Positions 8,553-19,024 of a stretch of DNA of 29,333 nt are shown here, piece after piece; within the stretch, counting starts at the first letter, position 1; every line of letters starts with the position of its first letter. Source of the stretch: Saprolegnia diclina VS20 (lineage: Eukaryota > Oomycota > Saprolegniomycetes > Saprolegniales > Saprolegniaceae). The translations under genes were made by a program, and so were the position numbers. The stretch covers positions 732 to 30,064 of the forward strand of contig NW_008246097.1 of the NCBI RefSeq assembly GCF_000281045.1, in the 5' to 3' direction. The notes beneath the pieces were generated by a model. It saw nothing but the letters and a program-made list of their open reading frames with translations, did not search any database and was not told the origin of the DNA.

Positions 8553-10675
8553 ATGGGCGCCGGGGCCTCGACGCAGGACCTCCGCCAGCTCAGTGCGTCG
8601 GCGATTGCGGCCGAGGTCGTGGGCTTGGGCTCGGCCTACGCGCCGTACGAAGCTGGCATCCTCGCCAACGGCGTCGACGGCGACGTCGTTGCGCACTTGC
8701 AGTCGGAGCAGCTACCTATGCTCTTTGGAACGCTCGGCGTCACCAACACGATCCACCAGACCAAGCTCGCGTCGCTCCACAATCAACACCGAAAGGCGCT
8801 ACTCTCGCGCAGCCTTAGTATGGCCAATGGCATGGATGCAAGACTGTCCACCTCGCCACGTCAGCCCAAGGCATTTGACGTGTTCTTATCGCACAACTGG
8901 GGCCACGATGAACTCGGGCGCGACAACCACGCGCGTGTCGCGACCATCAGCGCCTTTCTTCGCCAAAAGTACAGTTGGTGTCGATTCGACGGCCACGAAA
9001 TAACTCGGAATATCCTAGCGAGATCAAGACGTGGTTTGACCAAGACAAAATGTCGGGCAACATTCTGAAAGCAATGGCCAATGGCATTGAAGAGAGCCAG
9101 ATTGTCCTCGTTTTTGTGACACAGTTGTACCAAAACAAGGTCAACGGCGACAACGCCAACGACAACTGCCAGCTCGAGTTTGGCATGGCCAAGGCGACGC
9201 AAACCGCGCAGTGGATGATCCCCGTGATCATGGACCCGAGCATGAAGGCGCCGCGCCACTGGTGCGGGCAGTTCAAGCTCGTGCTAGGCAATCAGCTCTA
9301 CGTCGACTTGACGTCGGACGAAGACGACGCGTTTCTTGCCGGGTGTCACACCCTCCTCCAACGCATCGACGGGCTCCTCCTCAAGCTCGGGCGGCCCTCG
9401 GTCATACCTCCGACGCACCGAAGTTCGCAAGAGACGCAAGCGCCGTCGTCGCCCCGCAACATTGACAGCGAGAGCGAGCTCAGTGCGCTCTTTGCGTCGT
9501 GGCAGCGCGCGATTGAAGCCCCAGATGTGGACGCCGAGCAAGACACGGTCGCGGCCATTGTGGACCTGCTGTCGTCGCCCGACGTGGCGTTGCCTTCCGG
9601 GGGGTTTCCGTGGTCCCTTCTCGTGCACGGCTTTACCGCGCCATCCATTGGGCTCCAAGACGATGCCTGTGCAATGGGCGTGCTGCTCCTCGATCGGCTT
9701 CCGACGACCGCCGAGTCGCTGCTGTCGTTTCCAACCGTGCTGCCCTTTCTTCTTGATGCTGTGACGCGCACCCAAGGGGATATTCCCCCCAACGCCGTCG
9801 TGCTGCTGTGCAATCTCAGCAGCGTCGAGACGGCGGCACCCACGCTCTTGTCGTCGCCTCTCATCGAGCGTCTCTTGGCAAATACAACGACCAAGACCGA
9901 CGACAACTGGCTGCCGCGGCTCGAAACCGTAGCAAACCTCGCCGGCTACGACGCCGCCAAGGACGCGCTTTTGCCTTACTACGCACATCTTGTCGCCATC
10001 ATGGCGCATGTGCCAAGCGTCGCGTGGTGCGTCTTGCGCATCTGCTTGCACGTGGCGGGCCACGAAGCAAGTGCTGCGTGCCTTCTCGAGGCCAACTTGC
10101 TGGAAACGATGCTCGCGTTATTGCCGCGCCCCGATGAAATGGTGCTCAAAGTGGTGCGCCACCTCGTGCAGCATCCGCTGGCCGCGTCGCGCGTCGGGTC
10201 GTCGACGCTCTGGGGGAGCTACCTCCTGCAGCAAACCGAGGAAGGAACGTTTGAAGCGCTGTGCCACCACACGATCGCGGGTCTGAGCGTCGAGAGCCAG
10301 ACCATGCAAGCCCTCTTGCCGCACGCCCACGCGTGGCTTCCAATCTGGGCAGCCGCCATCGCCAAGGGGTCGTCGACAGTGACGACGATCGTGTGCAACC
10401 TCTCGCTGCTTTCCGAGTGGGCGCCGCTCCTCAGCGCACACGCCGCGCTCCTCAACGCACTCGGACAGAGTGTCCACGATGCAAGCAACCTCGGCGCGGC
10501 TAAGAGCTTGGCCAACTTGTCTACGTGGGCCAAAGAGAGCCATTTTGACGCCCCTGCACTCCAAGCGGTGCTTCAAGCGCACGCCGAGACGTGGGCGACC
10601 TTGGCGTCGACCAGCGACAGCGAAATGCAGGAGATCGCCAAACAAATCCTGCACATGGGGCAGGCCGATGCGTAG
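8553..10675 (+). CDS. SAM-TIR-armadillo protein (SARM1-like domain set, permuted order)
   Basis: Spliced model: exons 8553-8968 and 9019-10675, with a 50-bp intron (GTACAG...CTAG) giving 690 residues. Residues 12-80 look like a SAM domain (GLGSAYAPYEAGILANGVDG, then FGTLGVTNTIHQTKLASLHN). Residues about 107-250 are a TIR domain: FDVFLSHNW box 1, TWFDQDKMSG, the strand SQIVLVFVTQLY, and CQLEF, whose Glu192 sits where NADase TIR domains keep the catalytic Glu. The intron joins FLRQ to EIKTWFDQ exactly within the TIR fold. Residues about 290-690 are Leu/Ala-rich helices with NLS/NLA motifs (LLCNLSSVET, VCNLSLLSEW, LANLSTWAKE), typical of armadillo repeats. The protein starts MGAGAST, a possible N-myristoylation site. 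A signalling or NAD-cleaving role is inferred from domains, not shown. ATG 8553 is the first Met that covers the SAM region. Confidence 0.8.
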
Positions 10676-10735
10676 ACTCGATGGTCGTTCATTGATCGTG
10701 TTCCGCTATCTTAACTCTATTCTAATGCGTTTGAT

Positions 10736-12796
10736 TCAATTTGGCTTGACGTTGGTGCGTCGCCCGTGGCGAACCGGTTTGGTGGGTGACGGTTGGATCG
10801 AGGACGGTTTGGCGGGCGACGTTTTCTTGAGCTCGGCAATGTACGCTGGGTTAAATATCGGCACGTAGACCACCGGCGAATCGGTGCCCTGGGGCACGAT
10901 CACTTGCTGCATGAGCTTGCTCCACGGGTAGACGCCACCGTCTTCCAGAATGTGCGCGGGGACACCCAGCGGGTTCTGTCTCGCGGCGTCCTTGGGCTCG
11001 AGCGGCGGCAGTGTCTTGTCCGGTTTGGTCGACGCTTCCTTTCGGCCTTCGGACGCCTTGTCGTCGGCATTCGCTGGCTTGCGCTGTCGCGGTGCTTGTA
11101 TTCGGGCCGTGGGCTTCTGCACTTTTACGCTGAGCCCTTTGATCCTATAAAACGGTGGTCTTACGACAGCGGCTCGCAGCTTGCGGGGGCTTTCGGGGGG
11201 TGCGTCAAGGTGGGAAACGCGCGATCGAGTTGGTCGAGCGTAGCTAGGGGATAACGCTTCGGGTTTCTTGTCTCCTTCGTCCAACGGGTCTTTGCTCTCG
11301 GGTAGAGGGGCGAGCTTGCGCGGGCTCTCTCTTCGTGGACTTGAGTGTCCGGCTTTTTTCGGGCTTGAGCGCGGTGTCGACGTCGTTGGAGAGGTTTGGT
11401 GCAGCTGCACATAGCTCGTGACGTCATTTACCACGGGTGGCGGCTTATTCGCTTGGCGCTGGCGCTGAAGAAGAGTGAGCTCTTCGATCTCCTTGACCAC
11501 CTTCTCAATCTCCATGTCGTAGTGCTCTAAATCGTCGAGCAGCGTCGTTGTGAACACGGCTACTGGCGGCACCAGCATCGAACTTCCCGTGAGCTCTGGC
11601 TCGTTCCTACGCGAGCTCTATGGACGACATTCTCGATGAACTAGCACACCGAGATGCGGCTAGTACTGGTTCCGCAGACGGTGGGCTACCCCAGATAGAC
11701 CTCAGAGAGATCGAGTGAAAAGCGTCTATAGCGTTATACCTTGTAGAATCTTGGTGCCGGGGGGCGGGCACCACTTTCGGTACCGAATCAACGCTGGTAA
11801 TAGCGCCCACGATAGCGCTATTGGGCGTTGGCGGTGGCACTTGGTAATATACAATAGGCTTTTTCACAATAGCGTGCACCCGGCGCGGAGGTGCTTGTGT
11901 AACCCTACGCCATGTCATGAGCCAATCGCGCTGCGAAACGCAACTCGGCTACGGTGGCTCGTCTTGAACAGAGGTGGGTCCTGGACCGTTCACGCACGAC
12001 AGTTCTGTCGATGCAATTTCGTTGTCTGCGCTGCTTGTCGTCACATTGATTGGCGGTACATCGGTGTGACCTCTTGGCTCTTCTAGTCGTGGCTCTTCTA
12101 GTTTTGGCTCTTCCTGTTGAGTTGTCGTTTCGGCGTCGCGGGTCGATGGGGAATGATCACTTGGTGGGTTGCTCTCGAAAGTGATGGCGGCGCCATCATC
12201 GTGGTCGTCGCTTAGAGTCGCCTGAAGAGGTGCAGGCTCGGTGGCCGTGGGTAACTGCTGTTCTGGCTCAAGAGACAAAGTGCAGTTCTCCTGGCTCATC
12301 GTTGACGACTCATGCTCGGTTGGAAATGGCTCAAAAGCGGTTCGTGGTCGTTCCATCAGGTCGTCATCGTCGTGGCTTCTTGCATCCTCCGGGGACTCGA
12401 ACTGTGAAGAAGCCAACATGGTCTCTTCAATCTCGAGATCCTTCTCCGCACAAGCGTTGCTAGGCGAAATGAACTGAGTTCGACAAATGACGTCGACGCG
12501 TCTACGTGGGTTCGGCGTGTGGCGCTACTCGGTGCGAGGGCTCGCGACGTTGTTTTGGGCTTGGAGAGGCCTTGGGTTTTGCTTTCTTTGGTTTGACCGC
12601 TTGCCTATGGCATCGTCAGCACGGCAACCTCATGCGTTGGTGTGTCACACCTGGCGCGAGTCTCAAGGGCGAGCTCTTCTTCGTACGTTCGGATCCGCAT
12701 TGGCTCTTCGAGCGACCCTTCGCCATCATCGTCATCATTGTCACTGCCGTATGGCGCCATGTCCAGAATCGACGTCGGCGGCGGATGCCTCGCCAT
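10736..12796 (-). CDS. Unknown disordered protein with short coiled coil, five exons
   Basis: Spliced model on the minus strand: exons 12796-12651, 12604-12529, 12473-11953, 11904-11667 and 11617-10736, with introns of 46, 55, 48 and 49 bp. All phases agree and give about 620 residues. No known family was recognised. The N-terminal part is acidic (GSDNDDDDGEGSLEEP), followed by a Lys/Pro-rich basic stretch (KPKKAKPKASPSPKQRR) that could be a nuclear signal. Then comes a Glu/Ser/Thr/Pro-rich region with EEPKLEEPRLEEPR repeats. A likely coiled coil follows (LDDLEHYDMEIEKVVKEIEE), then a Ser-Pro-Lys-rich region. A better-conserved-looking end has PWSKLMQQVIVP and VVYVPIFNPAYIAELKK. Exon 1 starts at a clear ATG. 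The last intron is the least certain; a start at Met 11578 for a separate shorter protein is the alternative. Confidence 0.55.
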
Positions 12797-13180
12797 CGTT
12801 TACTGCACCGTTTACGACTGAAACCGTTCTATATTAAACTTACTCTAAGCTCTTAGGGGCTTCCTATAAGCTCTTTGGGATAGCGCCATCTTTCTTTCAA
12901 CGTGTAGTTTGAACCTATACGAGTAACAAAGCTTAGATACCCTGTCGACCAACTATTGTGCACTATGCATTGTGCCAGCCAAAGTGCCTTGGGGCTCGGC
13001 GTCGGTGCTGCAGCCTCGGTTCGGCACACTTGTCGACAATGTAACTGGACCTCTATGAATAGATACCTCTCGATGTGAATGTTCTTGAATATCGAAGATA
13101 AGAGGTTTCGAATGGACCGTTTTTCGATATTTCCTCGTCCTGTCGGCAAGATACGTCATTGCCACATTCGCAGCTTCGAG
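12797..13180. other. Divergent promoter region
   Basis: This 384-base spacer separates the start of the minus-strand unknown gene from that of the FYVE gene. It is more A/T-rich than the genes. In-frame ATGs at 13079 and 13112 extend the FYVE frame upward; I treat this part as leader. No other gene is seen. Confidence 0.4.
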
Positions 13181-13836
13181 ATGACCAAGGACGGCCCGCC
13201 GCTACTGCGCTCCAAGACCAAGGACCCGCTCGACAGCACATGGCACCGCCACATGGTAGGTGCGCTGCGTAGGCGGAAGAGGTCTGAGGCCATGAGCGTA
13301 GAAGGACGGCGACTGGGTCGCCGACGTGGCCGTCGCCGAGTGCATGGTGTGCAAGGACGAGTTTAGCTTCTGGAACCGAAAGCACCACTGCCGCCGGTGT
13401 GGCGCCGTCGTCTGCGACAGCTGCTCCAACAACCGCACGCCGCATATCCACCGGGTACGCGCCGCACATGGCGAAGGCAACGTGCGATGCTCTGCGTGCG
13501 TAGGAGCTCGCACAAACGGCGGACGAGCACGCGCGCGTGTGCGACTTGTGCATCCAGGTTATTGACGAGAAGATTGCGCTTGGCTTGCACCAGCGGTTTG
13601 GCAAGAACGACAACAACTGGACGCCGGCGTACGAGGACGAAGAGCCTGAAGACACCAAGCCCGCGTACTCTGCGTACTATGTTCCGCCAAAGACGGAGCG
13701 CAACGGCCGCGCCGTTGTCACGATGGGTCGGTATCGGTACGAACTGAGTCCTTGCCTCCTGAGTCTTACAATAATGCCTAGCGCCGAGATCAAGGAGAGC
13801 GAAGGCAACCGCTACATTCGAGACTGCGACCTCTAA
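13181..13836 (+). CDS. Small FYVE zinc-finger protein
   Basis: Spliced model: exons 13181-13255, 13302-13454, 13504-13736 and 13782-13836; introns 46, 49 and 45 bp; 171 residues. The FYVE finger occupies residues about 30-95. It has the WVAD entry motif, the NRKHHCRRCG basic loop, and four zinc pairs: CMVC (39-42), CRRC (55-58), CDSC (63-66) and CDLC (89-92). The last pair is in place only after the second intron is removed, which supports the model. FYVE domains bind phosphatidylinositol 3-phosphate on endosomes. The C-terminal 75 residues are polar and acidic, with no second domain. The third intron is a multiple of three, so it could be retained, adding 15 residues. The start at 13181 is chosen because codon use improves there; upstream in-frame Mets remain possible. 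Confidence 0.82.
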
Positions 13837-14182
13837 GCCCGACCGCTCATGTTTATATACCTACAAATTCAAAGTCATTCTAGTGTATATCGCTCGGGTG
13901 GGCCCATCACTAGACTCGGCATTTTGCTCTTTCCCCAAGCGCTGCGAATCGGTTGCGATCTTCCGTCTACTCCTAAATACTAGCTCCAAAAGCAGGCGTG
14001 CCATCCCTTCTCCACGCCACGGAGTGCCCTGTGTCAAGCTGATGGCGAGGCAAGGCGTCGGTGCTCGGCATGTGTCAGCGCCAAGTCCACAGAAGCGACG
14101 ACGTGTTGTGAGACGCCCTACTGCGATCTACTAGCACAGAGGTGTTGAGAAGAATGCTCTGTTGTTATATGATGCGCGTAGC
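13837..14182. other. Spacer between convergent genes, nothing seen
   Basis: This 346-base spacer lies between the FYVE stop codon and the amidase stop codon. No motif, repeat or supported reading frame was found; it presumably holds both 3' ends. Confidence 0.5.
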
Positions 14183-14953
14183 CTACTTGACAAAGTCGTA
14201 CTGGGCGTAGCGGTCGCTGCGACGGCTGTACTGGCGCTGGGCAACAAACCCGCCCACTGCCACCACGATGAGAGCTGCAAGGAGAAAGCCGTAGCTGCTG
14301 CTCGTCGTTGTCGAGTCGAGGACAGCGGCCGGCGACGCGCCGTCGACCGTGATCCAGCCGATGATGTGCTCCTTGCCGTACCACTTTTGGATTTCGTACG
14401 AGGTCGCGTTGCGCTGGACCTGGAGGCGGCGCGAGTAGAGGCGGCCCGTCGGCCAGATCGTGTCCTCGACGTTCTGCTCGGCAATGTCGACGTGCGTGTC
14501 TGTGACGTTGACGACGACCGCGACGTGACCCGTCTCGGCCATCTCACCGTACGCGCTCCAGATCAAGAGCGAGCCGGGGCTCGGCGGTGTTGCGGCGCCG
14601 TTCGAGTGCTTGGTCACGGCCACGGCCGCCTTGGTCGTGACGCGCTCAAAGGCCGGCAAGTCGTAGATCTGGAAGGCGTAGTCGACATCGCCAAAGATGA
14701 CGCCGTAGTTGATGTACAAGTACCGGCGAGCGAGCTCGACACACTGCCAGCGCACGCCCGTGTAGACGCCATCGACGTAGTTGGGGTCCATGTCGAGCGC
14801 CTCTTCGCCCGGCGGCAGGTTGCAGGAGTAGACTTCGACGCCGCCATCCGTGACGCCAAGGCGTGTGCCAAAGGGCGCGGGCAACTGCGCGGCCTCGAGT
14901 GCGATCGCAATCGCGGTCAGCAGCAGGACGAGGAGGGACCGCAGCATGGTCAT
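14183..14953 (-). CDS. Secreted, membrane-anchored CHAP-domain amidase (glutathionylspermidine-amidase-like)
   Basis: An intronless protein of 256 residues from ATG 14953. Residues 4-22 form a signal peptide (LRSLLVLLLTAIAIALEA). The CHAP catalytic parts are clear: RWQCVELARRYLY with Cys71, TGHVAVVVNV with His143, and IAEQN at 157-161, the third catalytic region. This arrangement is closest to the amidase half of bacterial glutathionylspermidine synthetase/amidase and to related amidohydrolases. The substrate is unknown; peptidoglycan, or amide links to polyamines, are family options. A single span near the end (residues about 222-238) is followed by a basic tail, so the enzyme should face the outside or lumen while anchored. 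An in-frame ATG at 15004 would bury the signal peptide behind 17 residues, so it is less likely; 14947 is a close alternative. The synthetase half found in bacterial fusions is absent. Confidence 0.85.
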   Translation of the reverse strand: MTMLRSLLVLLLTAIAIALEAAQLPAPFGTRLGVTDGGVEVYSCNLPPGEEALDMDPNYVDGVYTGVRWQCVELARRYLYINYGVIFGDVDYAFQIYDLPAFERVTTKAAVAVTKHSNGAATPPSPGSLLIWSAYGEMAETGHVAVVVNVTDTHVDIAEQNVEDTIWPTGRLYSRRLQVQRNATSYEIQKWYGKEHIIGWITVDGASPAAVLDSTTTSSSYGFLLAALIVVAVGGFVAQRQYSRRSDRYAQYDFVK

Positions 14954-16324
14954 CGTTGTGGGGATCTGAAACCAAAATGAATTCCGGCTTTTGAGCCATC
15001 TCATTTAATTCCTCAGGCAAAATAAACTTGAAAAATGTATGCAATCAGATGGACCGGCATTGTATTTAATAGGATTCTGTGATTGGAGAATATTAGGCAT
15101 CCCCACGCACCTGATTGGCTGATATGGAGCGTGCTGACACGCGAATTCTTGCGACCTCGGAAGATCGCGCAGCCTCCCCTGGAGTCCTGGAACAGTCCTG
15201 ATTGCTCGGCCTAGTAGACGGCCTGATAGCTAATGTAGAGTTATAAGAATAGCTAGTCTTTTTCATGTGAGCTATGATGAACGATAGCTAGCAGCGCCCG
15301 GCCAAGGCCTTGAGCTCAACATCTCGCTGAAGACACTTGGTTTCCACAGAAAACTTTGCGTCTCATTGCCAGGAAAAGGGGCACGGGTGCAACAACAAGA
15401 GAAGCCGAGACAGTGGTTTTGTCGACATCGTGATGTTTCTCAGTTTAGACTCTGGTGTGAATCGAGGTCGAGAACTGCAGCTCTCGTAGGCCGTCGCAAG
15501 ACGAGAGAGTTACGATACGTTCTTCCATTGATAATGACTGACTGCCAATCGTCCGACTAGAGTCGCTCCTCGCGAACGAAACAATAAGCGACGAGTACTT
15601 TGAGTGTGCATGGGGATGAACAGCGGTCGAGCTTTGCAGGTGTGAATACATCTACCATGCGCAGGATCACGTGAAAACGAGTTGCATGATGGTCCTCAAG
15701 GCTGGCACGAGTGGTATATACCTCATCCGGAAGCACCTTGTGAACCGTGCCTACAGGTGAAACGCCGGCGACGAAACCGCCACCACCTCACCACGCTGTT
15801 TACGCTACAGCGCGGTGCAAGTTGAAGTTGCCCACTGATAGGGAAGATACATGGGGAAGGAAGTTGGGACGAAATTCGAAAGATCGTTTTTCGAAGTACC
15901 GTACATTTTAGCTTGAACCTCGCAATGATCAACGGCTCCAGGCGAGGCGTCGGAGGTCGAAGCGAGCAACCAAGTCGGCACGAGATCTTCTGCTTGAATG
16001 GACACTTCGACGAGTCCGCGCGCTTCTGATCGGGACACGGCGGCCTGCATTCTTGGGCGTAGCGCAGTCAAGAAGGTCCTTCAACAAGACACTCACATTG
16101 GCCTTCCCGCGGTGCTGGTCCAGTGATGTCAATGGATCCTGTGCATGACGTGACGCACCAAAGGGGCCCTTGATTGGCTTCTTCGATCCTCGTCCCGTGA
16201 TGCGAACCGCCGCGAACATCGAGAACCCCCCGATTGCGTTAGATGCGTTTTATAGTCTTTTGACCGATAGGTTATATGGGTGTGATCACACGCCGTCCAG
16301 CAACCATGGCGTTTGAAATCGAGC

Positions 16325-16450
16325 GACTTTACTCATCCAGCATCAGGGGTACATAATAATTTACCCCTGTCCAGCATCGCCATCGAGGACTTTACTCATC
16401 CAGCATCAGAGGTACATAATAGTTTACCCCTGTCCAGCATCGCCATCGAG
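16325..16450 (+). repeat. 63-bp tandem duplication, two units
   Basis: Units are 16325-16387 and 16388-16450. They differ at only two positions (GGGG against AGGG-type and ATAA against ATAG changes in the middle of the unit). Each unit contains its own shorter internal repeat of CCAGCATC. The high identity indicates a recent duplication in noncoding DNA. Confidence 0.92.
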
Positions 16451-16652
16451 TCCCAAGAACCAGAGGCCGGCGTCTCCAAGAGAGTTTAACCACCGACTGC
16501 TGAAACGTGTCAGCGCTGGACAAGTCATAGGGCCACGGGTCGCCCACAATATACACGCCATCGTCGCACGTAATACTATTAGCTCCGCATCTCCGCAAGG
16601 GCGCTTGGCGTTTGCGCTCCCGCGGCTCGACGACCCCAGGTAGCATCCGGTT

Positions 16653-16690
16653 CGACTAAAACCTATTTCACGCGCATTACGTTTTAGTCG
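16653..16690. repeat. 10-bp perfect inverted repeat with 18-base loop
   Basis: CGACTAAAAC at 16653-16662 is the exact reverse complement of GTTTTAGTCG at 16681-16690. It could form a hairpin in DNA or RNA. No flanking target duplication or element body is seen, so its origin is unknown. Confidence 0.6.
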
Positions 16691-16958
16691 CACCTGCCAA
16701 ATGTTCGTGCTCGCGCGTGATTGGTCGTTTGATTGCGCGAAATATTAATTTCTGCCGCGCAAATCGCCTGACATATATCTTGCGCTTTGTATGCCGCATC
16801 ATGTATTAAAATGAAAAGCGAGATGATGGTATTTAAATGGCGCCAACACACGATTACGAATGATGCCAAGGGCAAAGTCGCACGCATCTTCAACTACCAA
16901 GTGCAAACTCCAAAACTCCTCTCACAACTCAAATTAGTTCTTCCCACTACGATCTATA

Positions 16959-17913
16959 ATGACCTACACCTTGGCCGAGTCGTCGTTCGAGTCCAAGCGC
17001 GGCGTGACCATCTACACGCGCGAGTACATCCCGACGTCCGAGGACTTCAGCACGGTCTTCCTCTTCCTTCACGGCGTCGGCGAGCACTGCAGTCGCTTCC
17101 ACACGTTCTTTGAGCACCTCGTGAACCAGCCCATGGCTGTCTTTGCGATGGACCACCACGGGCACGGCAAGAGCGGCGGCGACCGCTTCGACATTGACCG
17201 CTTCGAGTCGTTCACGGACGACATCCATCAGTACACGTCTGTGATCCGCGCGCGCTTCCAGAACAAGTACGTAGTCTTATTGACAAAGTCGTATTCTTAG
17301 TGTATGGCGTGTAGGGCGGTCAAGTTTGTCGTCGGTGGCATTTCGTTTGGCGGTCTTCTTGCGGCCAGCGTCGCGACATTGAACGAGCATGTCTACGACG
17401 GCGTCCTCTTGCTGGCCCCGGCGATCGGCATTGAAATGAGCGGCGTCCTCAAGGTGCAGCAGTCCATGGCGCCGCTCATCAACAAGCTTGTGCCCAAGTG
17501 GAAGCTCGTGCCCGCCGTCATCCTCGAGCGTATACTTCTTTCTGTCGCGCTGAACGTGGAGCTTACAGTCGTTGGTCGATCTAGATTTATCGCGCAACGC
17601 CGACTTTGTCAAGGACTATGACAATGACGAGCTCAACAGTCATGGCAACCTCCGCGTGCGCCTCGCGTTTGAGATTTCGCGCGGCATGGAGATGCTCAAG
17701 GCGCGCGAAGCCGCGATGACGGCGCCGCTGCTCGTGCTCCACGGCGACAAGGACGTGGTCACGAGTCCTCGCCTTTCCAGAGAGTTCTTCGACCGCGTCC
17801 CGTCGACGAAGAAGACGTACACGAGCCTCCCGGGCCAATTCCACTGCATCATCAACGAACCCGAGCGCGAATCCAACCTTGCGCTCATGACCGATTGGAT
17901 CCAGCAATTGTAA
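16959..17913 (+). CDS. Alpha/beta hydrolase, monoacylglycerol-lipase-like (S33-type)
   Basis: Spliced model: exons 16959-17266, 17315-17529 and 17585-17913; introns 48 and 55 bp; 283 residues. The oxyanion motif HGVGEHCSRF matches the HG.GEH of monoglyceride lipases and is followed by DHHGHGKSGG. The nucleophile elbow is GISFGG with Ser113, directly after intron 1. The acid is Asp231 in HGDKDVVT and the base is His261 in QFHCIINEP, so the full triad is present in the usual order and spacing. Intron 2 joins VILEH to LSRNADFVKDYDND, the family's lid-to-core region. No signal peptide or membrane span is seen, so it is probably cytosolic or lipid-droplet associated, releasing fatty acids from monoacylglycerols or similar esters. 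The length fits the family. It has no partner gene next to it. Confidence 0.88.
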
Positions 17914-19024
17914 AATAATCCATTTAAGCTAGTGAAGAACATTGTGTCGCACTGTCGACAGACTATGTATAGGGGTAGAGGGCCCTAGTCGCCTTGGTAT
18001 GCGCACCAGTACGAGCATGGGAAGCTGCGGCTCCGAGTAAGCTTAGCTTGGATTCGCTTGGCTCGAGCTGTTCGATGTGGCGTGGTGGTCAAAATTGCCT
18101 TATCCAAGTACATCGGTCCACGGCCCGCGTTGCCGATTAGATGGTGACGTCGTGTGATTGGTCTGTTTTATTGTCGCACATCGACAAAGCTCTGGGATTG
18201 GCTGCATTTGAGTACCATGTGGTGGAAAGGCAGCAGCTGCACCGCTTGTACTCGTTCAAGGGAATGCGCTGTAGTACCGGCACTCGCAGGCGCGACGTCG
18301 CCCGTGGCCGACAGTCGACCGAGCGATCGAAGCCAACTCTTGCAAGAACACTAGACTGGTCTCTGTTTGGCTTCTTCTTGCAGCGCGCATCGCCGACTCG
18401 GGCTTTAGACCTTGACGTTGCGACATGTGAGGAGCAGATGACCGGTCCATGTCATTCGGTGAGTTGATGGTTCTCGACGCCGTGTGCAAAGCTTGATCTC
18501 AGTTGCGCGCACAGAACTGCACGCAGAGACGCAACACCACAATGTACCGGCGACCGCAGTCACTACAATCCAGCGGCACCAGAAGAGAAGACTCGGGCGC
18601 TTGTCCGGGGTCGTCGTTCTGAGCCCGTTCTGAGCTGCGGGTTGAACGACAAGCCAAGTGTGCACTGTCCACCTCCGCGATCACCGTGCTTGCCAGCGAC
18701 ACCTTCGGAGCTCTTCGTCTTGCTGCTTCGCTGGGCAAGCGATTATCTGGACGATCACGAGGCGTTGAGGCTCAACGTTTCCTAGCCTGTTGGTATAGAG
18801 AAGCGGTGGACCGACGAGGTGATTCGCTTCAACAAAGGGCCGCGGCTGGGACAAACCTGCTCAAAATCCCAAGTCGACCACCCGTTCTTATCCGGCCGTG
18901 TCATCCGGATAATCCAAATACAATGTCGTTACACTTGGTGTTTGTATGGTGCAAAAAAACATGGGTAAAAAAAGGTGGTATCTTGTGAGCTGGCAGCCGA
19001 ACTGACTGACTTTGCATTTTGCAC
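17914..19024. other. 1.1-kb intergenic region, no gene seen
   Basis: Several short open frames occur on both strands at 18141-18738, but none shows a family motif, good codon use or plausible splice joins. A run of A near 18954-18973 lies just before the lipase start. The region should contain the lipase promoter. Confidence 0.45.

Larger units (their letters stand above)
14954..16958. other. 2-kb gene-poor region with repeats and possible gene remnants
   Basis: No complete gene was found. Minus-strand open stretches at 16219-15929 and 16071-15805 read partly like real protein (LLKDLLDCATPKNAG; VEVSIQAEDLVPTWLLAS), but in two different frames and without a recognised family; a decayed gene is possible. 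Another minus-strand stretch, 16646-16392, includes GVYIVGDPWPYDLSSADTF. The 63-bp tandem duplication overlaps its 3' half. The A/T-rich part just before 16959 probably holds the hydrolase promoter. Confidence 0.4.

Noticed and set aside
11620-11718. Plus-strand 32-codon frame MDDILDELAHRDAASTGSAD...
   Set aside because: It looks protein-like, but it lies over intron 4 and exon 4 of a minus-strand gene whose four junctions agree in phase, and it has no plausible continuation.
14187-17293. Shared 14-mer TTGACAAAGTCGTA at 14187-14200 and 17280-17293
   Set aside because: One copy codes the amidase C-terminus and the other is in a hydrolase intron; flanks do not match, so chance is sufficient.
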